Assembly: GCA_022563055.1 (NCBI GenBank) | Contig: JADFOB010000006.1 | Span: 1 to 14,159, forward strand | Direction: 5' to 3' | Source of the DNA: Planctomycetota bacterium | GTDB lineage: Bacteria; Planctomycetota; Phycisphaerae; UBA1845 | DNA length: 14,159 nt | Shown: positions 1 through 6,045 of the stretch, in pieces | Position numbering within the stretch: position 1 is the first letter of the stretch | How the letters are laid out: every line of letters starts with the position of its first letter | The notes under the pieces: model-generated | Database searches by the model: none | Told to the model about the DNA's origin: nothing | The model's input: only the letters and a program-made list of their open reading frames with translations | Made by a program: the position numbers and the translations under genes

Positions 1-410
1 GACAAGGAATCCAACTCGGGAGAGCAGGTCTTCAAGGCTGCCATGTTCGCGGCAAAGTAGCCCACGTGGCTCCGGACCATGACGCGGAGCTGCTCGACAG
101 GGTCGCCGACGCCGTGGAGCTTTTCACGCAGGTTATTCAGTAGGGCCGTAAAAGCACGGAACTGGATCAAAAACAGCATCTTTTCCTTGCTGTCGAAGTA
201 GTGATACAGCCCGGCGAGGCTAACCCCGGTCACCTTGGCAACCGCCCGCATGGAGGCTCTCTCATATCCGACCCTGGCAATCAGCTCGGTGGCGGCTTCC
301 AGGATGCGGTTGAGGCGATTGTCGTAACTTTCGCGCCCGTCGGAGTTTCGGGCGGCTGGCGCCCGGTCTCGCGGTATTTCGAACGTACGTTCTGTTTTTT
401 GAGACGTCAT
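1..410 (-). CDS. TetR/AcrR-family transcriptional regulator (partial, C-terminus outside window)
   Basis: The minus strand is open from ATG at 410-408 to the window edge, giving 136 residues without a stop. Residues about 34-80 form a TetR DNA-binding domain: helix RILEAATELIARVGYE, then SMRAVAKVTGVSLAGLYHYF and DSKEKML, the usual helix-turn-helix and its trailing helix. The ligand-binding domain begins after about residue 82 and is cut off. The 30-residue polar extension before the domain is longer than in many TetR proteins, but no ATG, GTG or TTG lies between residue 1 and the helix-turn-helix. A GGGGA stretch about 11 bases upstream is a weak ribosome site. The gene is divergent from the aromatic-degradation operon, and the palindrome GAACGTACGTTC occurs both in its own codons 7-10 and before the first operon gene. 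By inference it is a local repressor sensing an aromatic or acyl-CoA ligand. The ligand is unknown. Confidence 0.9.
   Translation of the reverse strand, partial: MTSQKTERTFEIPRDRAPAARNSDGRESYDNRLNRILEAATELIARVGYERASMRAVAKVTGVSLAGLYHYFDSKEKMLFLIQFRAFTALLNNLREKLHGVGDPVEQLRVMVRSHVGYFAANMAALKTCSPELDSL
381..392. promoter_or_regulatory. Palindromic operator copy 1, inside the start of the TetR gene
   Basis: GAACGTACGTTC is a perfect 12-base palindrome. It coincides exactly with codons 7-10 (Glu-Arg-Thr-Phe) of the TetR gene on the minus strand. The 13-base string CGAACGTACGTTC (380-392) recurs at 605-617. Short perfect palindromes of this form are typical TetR-family sites. Binding here would obstruct transcription of the regulator's own gene just after initiation. 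The site is seen directly; its binding by this TetR is inferred. Confidence 0.7.
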
Positions 411-452
411 TCCATCAGAATCCCCGAAAGCCCGAACACTCGATCCTGTTCT

Positions 453-481
453 ACTATGCGCCAAACGGCCCGTTGTGTCAA
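453..481 (-). promoter_or_regulatory. Putative sigma70-type promoter of the TetR gene
   Basis: Read on the minus strand there is a perfect -35 TTGACA (481-476), a 17-base spacer and CATAGT (458-453), which matches four of six bases of the -10 consensus. Transcription would begin near 446, leaving about 36 bases of leader before the ATG at 410. The perfect -35 and ideal spacer make it plausible although the -10 is weak. Confidence 0.5.
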
Positions 482-503
482 GCAGTTTTTCATCAGAAAG
501 CCC

Positions 504-531
504 TTGACACCGATATAATAACGGGGATAAT
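504..531 (+). promoter_or_regulatory. Putative sigma70-type promoter of the degradation operon
   Basis: A perfect -35 TTGACA (504-509) is followed after 16 bases by GATAAT (526-531), matching five of six -10 bases. Transcription would begin near 538, giving an untranslated leader of about 157 bases before the ATG at 695, and that leader contains operator copy 2. The perfect TATAAT at 514-519 lies only 4 bases from the -35 and is not the better partner. The promoter stands back to back with the TetR promoter, the two -35 boxes being 22 bases apart. Confidence 0.55.
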
Positions 532-604
532 CGAAGGCTGGTCGTGCAGAAGATCCGGCGGTGGCGAGGGTTCGCTGGGTTGGGTATTAGCCGGGTTTAC
601 CGAT

Positions 605-618
605 CGAACGTACGTTCG
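605..618. promoter_or_regulatory. Palindromic operator copy 2, in the operon leader
   Basis: CGAACGTACGTTCG is a perfect 14-base palindrome whose 13-base core is identical to the site at 380-392. It lies about 70 bases downstream of the predicted operon transcription start and 76 bases before the first start codon. The two palindrome centres are 225 bases apart, close to a whole number of helical turns. Repression by roadblock or by a loop between the two copies is inferred. Confidence 0.75.
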
Positions 619-681
619 GTTCATTCTGGCGGTTCGTGCTGCGATTGCGACGTACTGCCGGACCGCAGGTCAACGATCCAT

Positions 682-686
682 GGAGG
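682..686 (+). promoter_or_regulatory. Shine-Dalgarno site fixing the start of the hydrolase gene
   Basis: GGAGG lies 8 bases before the ATG at 695. Other in-frame starts are at 680 (ATG overlapping this site) and far upstream at 473, but neither has a comparable ribosome site, and the upstream translation contains no family sequence. The start at 695 gives 373 residues, the usual size of this hydrolase family. Confidence 0.8.
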
Positions 687-694
687 CGTCCGCC

Positions 695-1816
695 ATGAGC
701 ATGTTCCCACAACGAAGCCCGGAATCGTTCGAGTTTCAGGGTATTCGGTACGAAAAGAGCGATCGGGTCGCACGCATTACGCTCAATAGACCCCATAACT
801 ACAACGCCTACAGCACGCCCGCCCTCCAAGAGCTTGCTACCGCCTTTCTGGACGCATCGCAGGATGATCGAATCGCCGTGGTGGTGTTCACCGGGGAGGG
901 GCACAAGGCCTTCTGTACCGGTGGCGACGTCAAAGAGTATCAAGAGAGCTATACGCAAAAGCCGCGCGACTACTGGAAGTACATGTCGTGTTTCAAGGCC
1001 TACATCGAGTCAATCACGAACTGCGCCAAGCCGGTGATCGCCCGGCTCAACGGGATGGCTGTCGGCGGCGGAAACGAGAGCCAACTGGCGTGCGACCTGA
1101 GTGTCCTCGGCGAACACGCTTTCATCGCGCAAGTGGGTACGAGCGTTGGCTCGGTGGCCTGCGGGGGTTCGACACAGTGGCTGCCGATCCATGTGGGCGA
1201 TCGAAAGGCACGCGGGATTCTCTTTCTCAACCAGCGATACGCAGCCTTCACCTCGCTGGCGATGGGGTTGGTCAACGTGGTCGCGCCGACGGTCAAGGAT
1301 GAGAGCGGGAAGTTCTGCACATCCTTCACGGGAGGTCGCACCTACCTCGCCGACTGGAACACCGACCCCTGGGATCAACCCTTCGAGAGCCGTGCGACGC
1401 CCGACCAGATCAAGAAGGCGATCAAGGGCAAGGACGGATACACCATCGATCTGTCGCGTTTGGATGAAGCCGTGGCTGAACTCTGCGACATCATCGTTCA
1501 CAAGTTCTTCGAGTGCACGCGCTACACCAAAACGCAGGTCAACTTCTGGAAAGACGCCGCGTGGCACGCAACGGTGGGCCACGCGCGGGACTGGCTGGCG
1601 CTGCACTACACGAGTCTGGAACCGCACGAGGGGATGACGGCCTTCGTGGAGAAGCGAAAGGCTGATTACGTCGGAATGCGCGACCGGGCGGCCGATCCGA
1701 ATGGATCGAGCGAGTTTCTCTGGGGACCGTATTCCCAGAAGTGTCCCAAGTGTGACGCCAAGGGCATCCCCGCCCACTTCGACTTCTGTGGTAAGTGCGG
1801 TGGGAAACTGAGCTAA
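695..1816 (+). CDS. oah: 6-oxocyclohex-1-ene-1-carbonyl-CoA hydrolase (Oah/BamA type)
   Basis: This ring-opening hydrolase of anaerobic benzoyl-CoA degradation adds water to 6-oxocyclohex-1-ene-1-carbonyl-CoA and cleaves the ring to 3-hydroxypimeloyl-CoA in the cytoplasm. It is a crotonase-fold protein of 373 residues. Family-like features are RPHNYNAYS (32-40), the oxyanion-hole segments AFCTGGDV (72-79) and MAVGGGNESQ (121-130), an insertion near 205-255 longer than in ordinary enoyl-CoA hydratases, and SLEPHEGMTAFVEKRK (307-322). The last 25 residues hold CPKC and CGKC pairs (C350, C353, C365, C368), a probable zinc ribbon. ATG at 695 is preferred because of the GGAGG site. It is the first operon gene; the next gene's ribosome site overlaps its stop. 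Oah/BamA is a recognised marker of benzoyl-CoA degraders, which anchors the reading of the whole cluster. An unrelated crotonase is unlikely given Dch and Had nearby. Confidence 0.9.
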   Translation: MSMFPQRSPESFEFQGIRYEKSDRVARITLNRPHNYNAYSTPALQELATAFLDASQDDRIAVVVFTGEGHKAFCTGGDVKEYQESYTQKPRDYWKYMSCFKAYIESITNCAKPVIARLNGMAVGGGNESQLACDLSVLGEHAFIAQVGTSVGSVACGGSTQWLPIHVGDRKARGILFLNQRYAAFTSLAMGLVNVVAPTVKDESGKFCTSFTGGRTYLADWNTDPWDQPFESRATPDQIKKAIKGKDGYTIDLSRLDEAVAELCDIIVHKFFECTRYTKTQVNFWKDAAWHATVGHARDWLALHYTSLEPHEGMTAFVEKRKADYVGMRDRAADPNGSSEFLWGPYSQKCPKCDAKGIPAHFDFCGKCGGKLS

Positions 1817-1829
1817 GGAACCTGACAGC

Positions 1830-2576
1830 ATGATGGCACTGGAAGGAAAGAAAGCGATTGTCACGGGCGGCAGCCTTGGAATCGGCGCTGCGATCGCGCG
1901 GGAACTGGCCCGGTCGGGTTCGGATGTCGCGATCAACTACCGAAAACACGATGCCGAGGCGAAGCAGGTTGTGGCTGACATCGAAGCCATGGGACGCCGA
2001 GGACTTGCCCTCAAGGCGGATGTGTCCAACTTTGCGGACGCCCAGCGCATGGTGGCCCAGGTGGTCGAGACCTTCGGCGGTTTGGACATCCTGGTCAACA
2101 ACGCGGGGATCAACCGCGACGGCGTCATCTGGAAGATGACCGAGGAGCAGTGGGACCAGGTGATCGAGGTCAACCTCAAGGGCTATTTCAACTACATCCG
2201 TGCGGTGGTGGGGACGTTCAAGGAGCAGAAGTCGGGTAAGATCATTAACATCACCTCGATCAACGGGCTTCGGGGCAAGTTCGGGCAGACGAACTACGCA
2301 GCCGCCAAGGCCGGCATCATCGGGCTCACCAAGTCGCTGGCCCGCGAGCTGGGGCGATCGAGCGTCAACGTGAACGCCGTGGCGCCGGGATTGATCGAAA
2401 CGGACATGATGAAGGACGCGCCCGAAAAGGTGCGTGAGGCGGCCCTTGCGGAGATCGTCCTGGGCCGGTTGGGCAAGCCCCAAGAGGTGGCGTCGGTGGT
2501 GACGTTCCTCTGCAGCGAGGCCGCCCGGCACATCACCGGCCAGGTGATCCAGGTCGACGGCGGGCAATACATTTAG
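1830..2576 (+). CDS. Short-chain dehydrogenase/reductase, FabG/PhaB-like
   Basis: A classical SDR of 248 residues. The cofactor motif TGGSLGIG is at 12-19, NNAG at 90-93, and the catalytic tetrad is N115, S143, Y156 and K160 (YAAAK). PGLIETDM at 186-193 and the C-terminal QVDGGQYI are typical of 3-oxoacyl-ACP or acetoacetyl-CoA reductases. R38 after the second strand suggests NADP(H). Within this operon the likely role is interconversion of 3-hydroxy- and 3-oxoacyl-CoA, possibly 3-hydroxypimeloyl-CoA dehydrogenation, but sequence alone cannot separate that from a FabG or PhaB role. AAGGA lies about 10 bases before the start and overlaps the preceding stop. An ATG-ATG doublet makes 1833 an equally possible start. 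Confidence 0.88.
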   Translation: MMALEGKKAIVTGGSLGIGAAIARELARSGSDVAINYRKHDAEAKQVVADIEAMGRRGLALKADVSNFADAQRMVAQVVETFGGLDILVNNAGINRDGVIWKMTEEQWDQVIEVNLKGYFNYIRAVVGTFKEQKSGKIINITSINGLRGKFGQTNYAAAKAGIIGLTKSLARELGRSSVNVNAVAPGLIETDMMKDAPEKVREAALAEIVLGRLGKPQEVASVVTFLCSEAARHITGQVIQVDGGQYI

Positions 2577-2577
2577 A

Positions 2578-2612
2578 ATTGAAGATTGGCGATTGTGGAT
2601 TGCAGATTGTGG
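2578..2612 (+). repeat. Tandem heptamer array ATTGNNG, copy A (5 units)
   Basis: Five adjoining 7-base units begin one base after the SDR stop: ATTGAAG, ATTGGCG, ATTGTGG, ATTGCAG, ATTGTGG. Positions 1-4 and 7 are constant and 5-6 vary. The last unit runs into the GGAG ribosome site of the next gene. A second array of the same design lies at 3821-3855. Confidence 0.85.
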
Positions 2613-2623
2613 AGAACTGACCG

Positions 2624-3814
2624 GTGGAACTATCTGACGTTGTAGCTATCAGCGCTGTTCGGACGCCGATGGGTCGATTCGGCGGCACGCTTAAGGATAT
2701 AGCCTCGTTCGATCTGGGGGCGATCGCGATACGGGCCGCCATTGCGCGGGCGGGCATAGCCGGTGACGGGCTGGACGATGTGATCTTCGGTAGCTGTCGC
2801 CAGGCGGGCAACGGACCCAATCCGGCACGGACGGCTTCGGTCCGCGGGGGAATCCCCACGAGCGTTCCCGTCCAGACCATCAACATGGCGTGCCCCTCCG
2901 GGATGCGCTGTATCACGCTTGCATCACAGGCCATTCGCCTGGGTGACAGCAAGACCGTGATGGTCGGCGGTATGGACAGCATGAGCACCATTCCCTACCT
3001 GCTCAAGGATTGCCGCTGGGAGGGATTCAAGATGGGCGACCGGACGCTGCTCGACGGTTGGTCCGACAGCATCGATCCGCTTTGTCAGATGGGGATGGGA
3101 GGTACGGCTGAGAACCTCGTCGAGAAGTACAAGATCTCACGAGAGGAGCAGGATCGCTTCGCAGTCGAGAGCCATCAGAAGGCAGCCAAGGCACAGTCCA
3201 GCGGCTGGTTCGACAGCGAGATCGTTCCCGTCGAGGTGCCCGCGATCGGCAGGCAGCCGGCGGTCACGTTCGACAAGGATGAAACCATTCGCCCCGACAC
3301 GTCGCTCGAAAAGATGGCCAAGCTGAAACCGGCTTTCAAGAAGGACGGCACGGTGACGGCTGCCAACGCATGTGGCCTGTCCGACGGTGCGACGGCGCTG
3401 GTCCTCACATCGCGGGAACATGCCAAGACCTTGGGCGCTACACCGCTCTTCTCGCTGGTGAGCTATTCCAACGTAGCGGTCGAGTCGACCACAATGGGTG
3501 AAGGGCCGGGCGTCTCCATTCCGGCTGCCCTGGAGCGGGCCGGATTGACCCTGGAGCAAATGGACCTGATCGAGGTGAACGAAGCTTTTGCCATTCAGGT
3601 GCTGGCCAACGAACAAGTGTTGAAATGGGATCGCCACAAACTCAACGTTCACGGCGGTGCGATCGCGCTGGGCCATCCGACCGGTACCAGCGGGGCGCGC
3701 ATCGTTGTGACTCTCTTCCACGCGCTGAAGCGCACGGGCAAAGAGCTGGGCATAGCGAGCATCTGCGGCGGCGGCGGCGTGAGCATGGCGCTCATCATCC
3801 GCCGGGAAACGTGA
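2624..3814 (+). CDS. Acetyl-CoA C-acyltransferase (thiolase), first copy
   Basis: A thiolase-fold enzyme of 396 residues, the usual length for degradative thiolases. The acylated cysteine is C90 in [12 protein letters not shown] is at 319-322, the catalytic histidine is H351 in GGAIALGHP, and the second cysteine is C381 in SICGGGG. All catalytic residues are present. The start is GTG at 2624, with GGAGA about 9 bases upstream, and the N-terminus ([15 protein letters not shown]) fits the family exactly. In context it would cleave 3-oxopimeloyl-CoA with CoA to glutaryl-CoA and acetyl-CoA, or act on a shorter 3-oxoacyl-CoA. Substrate choice cannot be read from sequence, and a second thiolase lies at 11587-12834. 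It is flanked on both sides by heptamer repeat arrays. Confidence 0.92.
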   Translation: MELSDVVAISAVRTPMGRFGGTLKDIASFDLGAIAIRAAIARAGIAGDGLDDVIFGSCRQAGNGPNPARTASVRGGIPTSVPVQTINMACPSGMRCITLASQAIRLGDSKTVMVGGMDSMSTIPYLLKDCRWEGFKMGDRTLLDGWSDSIDPLCQMGMGGTAENLVEKYKISREEQDRFAVESHQKAAKAQSSGWFDSEIVPVEVPAIGRQPAVTFDKDETIRPDTSLEKMAKLKPAFKKDGTVTAANACGLSDGATALVLTSREHAKTLGATPLFSLVSYSNVAVESTTMGEGPGVSIPAALERAGLTLEQMDLIEVNEAFAIQVLANEQVLKWDRHKLNVHGGAIALGHPTGTSGARIVVTLFHALKRTGKELGIASICGGGGVSMALIIRRET

Positions 3815-3820
3815 TGGTGG

Positions 3821-3855
3821 ATTGAGGATTGGTGATTGAGGATTGCAGATTGCAC
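3821..3855 (+). repeat. Tandem heptamer array ATTGNNG, copy B (5 units)
   Basis: Five 7-base units start six bases after the thiolase stop: ATTGAGG, ATTGGTG, ATTGAGG, ATTGCAG, ATTGCAC, the last degenerate at position 7. Same design and strand as the array at 2578-2612. Confidence 0.8.
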
Positions 3856-3883
3856 CGGGCGTGGTTCCCGAGTCCGGAAGATT

Positions 3884-4039
3884 CACCGCAGAGCACGCAG
3901 AGGTCGCGGAGACGGAAGGAAGAAAGGATTGATGTGCGAGCATTCGACGGAGCACAGTGTATCAAGAGAGCGAACGCGGGGATGCTGACAGAACTACTGC
4001 TTAGTGCAACTCTCCGCGTTCTCCGCGCTCTCTGCGGTG
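3884..4039. repeat. Inverted-repeat element in the thiolase-dch gap
   Basis: Two 29-base arms, at 3884-3912 (beginning CACCGCAGAGCACGCAGAGG) and 4011-4039 (ending CTCTCTGCGGTG), are inverted copies matching at 24 of 29 positions by hand alignment. They enclose 98 bases in which I see no gene. The element occupies most of the 256-base gap between the thiolase and the hydratase. A degenerate direct relative of the arm lies at 5971-6000. It could be a small non-autonomous mobile element or a REP-like repeat pair; transcribed, the arms could pair into a long hairpin. Confidence 0.7.
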
Positions 4040-4070
4040 TAAGAAATGCACGCCAGACGATGAGGACGGC

Positions 4071-4841
4071 ATGACTAATTACGAATTCCTGAAACTCGAG
4101 GTGGCAGAGGGGATCGCGACGATCACGATGAATCGTCCACCGCTCAACATACTCCATAGCGCCATGATGGGTGAGTTCAACGCGGTCTTGGAGACCGTAC
4201 TTACCCGAGAGGATCTGGCGGCCATCGTCATCCGCGCGACGGGTAAGGCCTTCAGCGCCGGCGTGGACATCGCGGACCACACGCCCGACAAGGTCCGCGA
4301 CATGATCCAGGAGTTCCACGGGATCTTCCGCAAGCTCGCGCTCACCGATGCCCTGACCATTGCAGCCGTGCAAGGGGCAGCGCTGGGCGGCGGGTGTGAG
4401 CTGGCCTGTTTCTGTGACATTGTGTTGGCATCGGATCGTGCGAAGTTCGGCCAGCCCGAAGTTCAGGTGGGCGTCTTTCCACCGGTGGCAGCCTGCGTCC
4501 TGACGCCTCAGGTCGGAATCAAGAAGGCGGTCGAACTCACGGCGTTGGGAAAGACGGTGGATGCAGCAGAAGCTCACCGGATCGGCCTGGTCAACGAGGT
4601 CTACACGGTGGACGAGTTTGACGCGAAGGTCGACGGTTACCTCGACTCCATTCGCAAGCTGTCGCGCCCCGTCGTTCGGATGGCCAAGCGCGCGACGATG
4701 ATGGGAACGAGAGAGGCGATTCTGTTGAAGTTGGATCAGGTCGAGAAGCTCTACCTCGACGAACTGATGAAACTGGCGGACGCGCACGAGGGAATCACGG
4801 CTTTTCTGGAGAAGCGCCCGCCGGTGTGGAAACATGCGTGA
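4071..4841 (+). CDS. dch: Cyclohexa-1,5-diene-1-carbonyl-CoA hydratase (Dch type)
   Basis: A crotonase-superfamily hydratase of 256 residues, the length expected for Dch. This enzyme adds water to the dienoyl-CoA made by benzoyl-CoA reductase, giving 6-hydroxycyclohex-1-ene-1-carbonyl-CoA. Oxyanion-hole elements are AFSAGVDIADH (60-70) and ALGGGCEL (104-111). Both acidic residues of hydratases are retained, E110 and E130 (FGQPEV). The AGVDIADHTPDK stretch and the following EFHGIFRKL resemble Dch more than general enoyl-CoA hydratases, and the gene lies just before the Had-type dehydrogenase that uses its product. GAGGA ends 4 bases before the ATG, a close spacing. A generic enoyl-CoA hydratase remains the alternative if the context were ignored. 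Confidence 0.82.
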   Translation: MTNYEFLKLEVAEGIATITMNRPPLNILHSAMMGEFNAVLETVLTREDLAAIVIRATGKAFSAGVDIADHTPDKVRDMIQEFHGIFRKLALTDALTIAAVQGAALGGGCELACFCDIVLASDRAKFGQPEVQVGVFPPVAACVLTPQVGIKKAVELTALGKTVDAAEAHRIGLVNEVYTVDEFDAKVDGYLDSIRKLSRPVVRMAKRATMMGTREAILLKLDQVEKLYLDELMKLADAHEGITAFLEKRPPVWKHA

Positions 4842-4869
4842 CGGTGGAGACTCGAATACCGGATGTCCG

Positions 4870-4887
4870 CGCGGGCTAAAGCCCGCG
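4870..4887. repeat. Palindromic REP-like hairpin in the dch-had gap
   Basis: CGCGGGCTAAAGCCCGCG is self-complementary and could fold as a 7-bp GC-rich stem with a TAAA loop. It lies 28 bases after the dch stop and 52 bases before the next start. No T-tract follows, so it is not a typical intrinsic terminator. Sequences of this GCGGGCTAAAGCCCGC form are dispersed repeats in many environmental genomes (from memory). Confidence 0.65.
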
Positions 4888-4939
4888 GCTCGGGTGGGTT
4901 TGGGACTGTTTGGACGACGCACAATAGGATGACGCAAAG

Positions 4940-5962
4940 ATGAAAGCGGCGGTGTTTCACGGGAAAGAGATTGGGCTCAAGGTCGAGGATATCCCCGTTC
5001 CGAAGATCGGGGCGAAGCAGGCTCTTATCAAGGTGGCAGCCTGTGGGGTCTGTCACACCGACCTGCATTACATCGACCACGGTGTGCCGACGTTCAAGAA
5101 GCCGCCGATTGTTCTGGGCCATGAAGCGTCCGGCGTCGTCGAGGCGGTGGGCGCGGAGGTGACGAACATCCAGGCGGGTCAGCACGTGATCATCCCGGCG
5201 GTCTTGACCTGCGGGGAGTGCCGGTTCTGTCGGATGGGGCGCGAGAACATCTGCAGCAACATGACGATGCTCGGCAACCATTTCGACGGTGCCTACGCCG
5301 AGTATGTGGCGGTCCCAGCCAAGGACGTGCTCGATCTTCCCGAATCGATACCCCTCGAAGAAGCGTCGATCATCGCCGACGCGATTTCCACACCGTTTCA
5401 CGCCATTAAAAACCGCGCGAAGGTGAAACCGGGCGACACCGTGGTGATCTTTGGCTGCGGTGGTGTCGGGATCAACGCCGTCCAGCTCGCGTCGGCCGCC
5501 GGTGCCTACGTCATCGCCGTGGATATCAACGACCGAAAGCTCGCGTGGGCCACCGAGTTCGGCGCGGCCGAGACGATCAACGCCACGAAGGTCGAGCGGG
5601 TCAGCAAAGCCGTCAAGAAGTTGACCGGCGGCGGGGCGGACATCGCAATCGAGGTCATCGGTAATCCGCGAACGATCGAGGAGGCCTTCGAATCCGTGCG
5701 CGTGGGTGGACGGCTATGCGTGGTCGGTTACACGCACGAGGCTATTTCCATCGTCGCGGGGAAGATCATGTTCAAGGAGATCGAAATCGTGGGATCCTTG
5801 GGTTGTCGGCCGCTGGACTACGTGCCGCTCATTCGCATGGTCGAGCAGGGCAAGATCGATGTGAAGCGCATTGTCACGCACCGCTTCAGTCTCGACGACT
5901 TGGGCAAGGCGTTTGAGGTGATGAAAGAGGGGCTCTCGATCCGGTCGATCGTGATCCCCTGA
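4940..5962 (+). CDS. had: Zinc-type alcohol dehydrogenase, probable 6-hydroxycyclohex-1-ene-1-carbonyl-CoA dehydrogenase (Had type)
   Basis: A medium-chain dehydrogenase of 340 residues. Catalytic-zinc residues are C38 in CGVCHTD and H61-E62 in LGHEASG; D147 in IIADAIS sits where a third ligand is expected. Structural-zinc cysteines are C91, C94, C97 and C105. The nucleotide fold has GCGGVG at 172-177, and D195 at the end of the second strand indicates NAD+. In the benzoyl-CoA pathway Had oxidises 6-hydroxycyclohex-1-ene-1-carbonyl-CoA to the 6-oxo compound, the substrate of the hydrolase at 695-1816. Its place directly after the Dch-type hydratase is the main reason for the specific name. 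It is somewhat shorter than the roughly 360-370 residues I recall for characterised Had proteins, so another allylic alcohol substrate is possible. AGGA lies 10 bases before the ATG. Confidence 0.8.
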   Translation: MKAAVFHGKEIGLKVEDIPVPKIGAKQALIKVAACGVCHTDLHYIDHGVPTFKKPPIVLGHEASGVVEAVGAEVTNIQAGQHVIIPAVLTCGECRFCRMGRENICSNMTMLGNHFDGAYAEYVAVPAKDVLDLPESIPLEEASIIADAISTPFHAIKNRAKVKPGDTVVIFGCGGVGINAVQLASAAGAYVIAVDINDRKLAWATEFGAAETINATKVERVSKAVKKLTGGGADIAIEVIGNPRTIEEAFESVRVGGRLCVVGYTHEAISIVAGKIMFKEIEIVGSLGCRPLDYVPLIRMVEQGKIDVKRIVTHRFSLDDLGKAFEVMKEGLSIRSIVIP

Positions 5963-5970
5963 AAGGAGTC

Positions 5971-6000
5971 CACCGCACGGAACGCAAAGAGCGCTGAGAA
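5971..6000 (+). repeat. Degenerate copy of the CACCGCAGAG-type repeat arm
   Basis: The stretch begins CACCGCACGGAACGCAAAGA. It resembles the left arm at 3884-3912 and starts 8 bases after the had stop. It appears as a single arm with no inverted partner before the next gene. Similarity was judged by eye and is only partial. Confidence 0.45.
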
Positions 6001-6045
6001 TGATCTCGGCCTTATCGGCGGTTCATCTTTGGGGAGGCGTTTTCG

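Noticed and set aside
514..519. Perfect TATAAT as the -10 box of the operon promoter
   Set aside because: Only 4 bases from the TTGACA at 504-509 and no other good -35 at 16-18 bases; GATAAT at 526-531 gives correct spacing.
473..694. In-frame upstream extension of the hydrolase gene to ATG 473
   Set aside because: It lies across the promoter and operator, has no ribosome site at 473, and its translation is unlike the family; GGAGG at 682-686 points to ATG 695.
1010..1936. 308-residue minus-strand open frame
   Set aside because: Shadow of the hydrolase gene; low-complexity Arg/Pro-rich translation with no recognisable domain, while the + strand encodes a complete known enzyme.
2578..2612. 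CRISPR array
   Set aside because: Units are only 7 bases and directly adjoining, without spacers of protospacer length; no cas genes.
3829..4074. 81-residue + strand open frame in the thiolase-dch gap
   Set aside because: It starts inside the heptamer array and translates both repeat arms; no ribosome site or family resemblance.
4870..4887. Intrinsic terminator between dch and had
   Set aside because: The stem is not followed by a run of T, and the genes on both sides belong to one pathway in the same direction.
3795..4937. 380-residue minus-strand open frame across the thiolase-dch gap
   Set aside because: It runs antisense to dch and through the repeats; part of its translation is just the heptamer array and inverted element read as protein.
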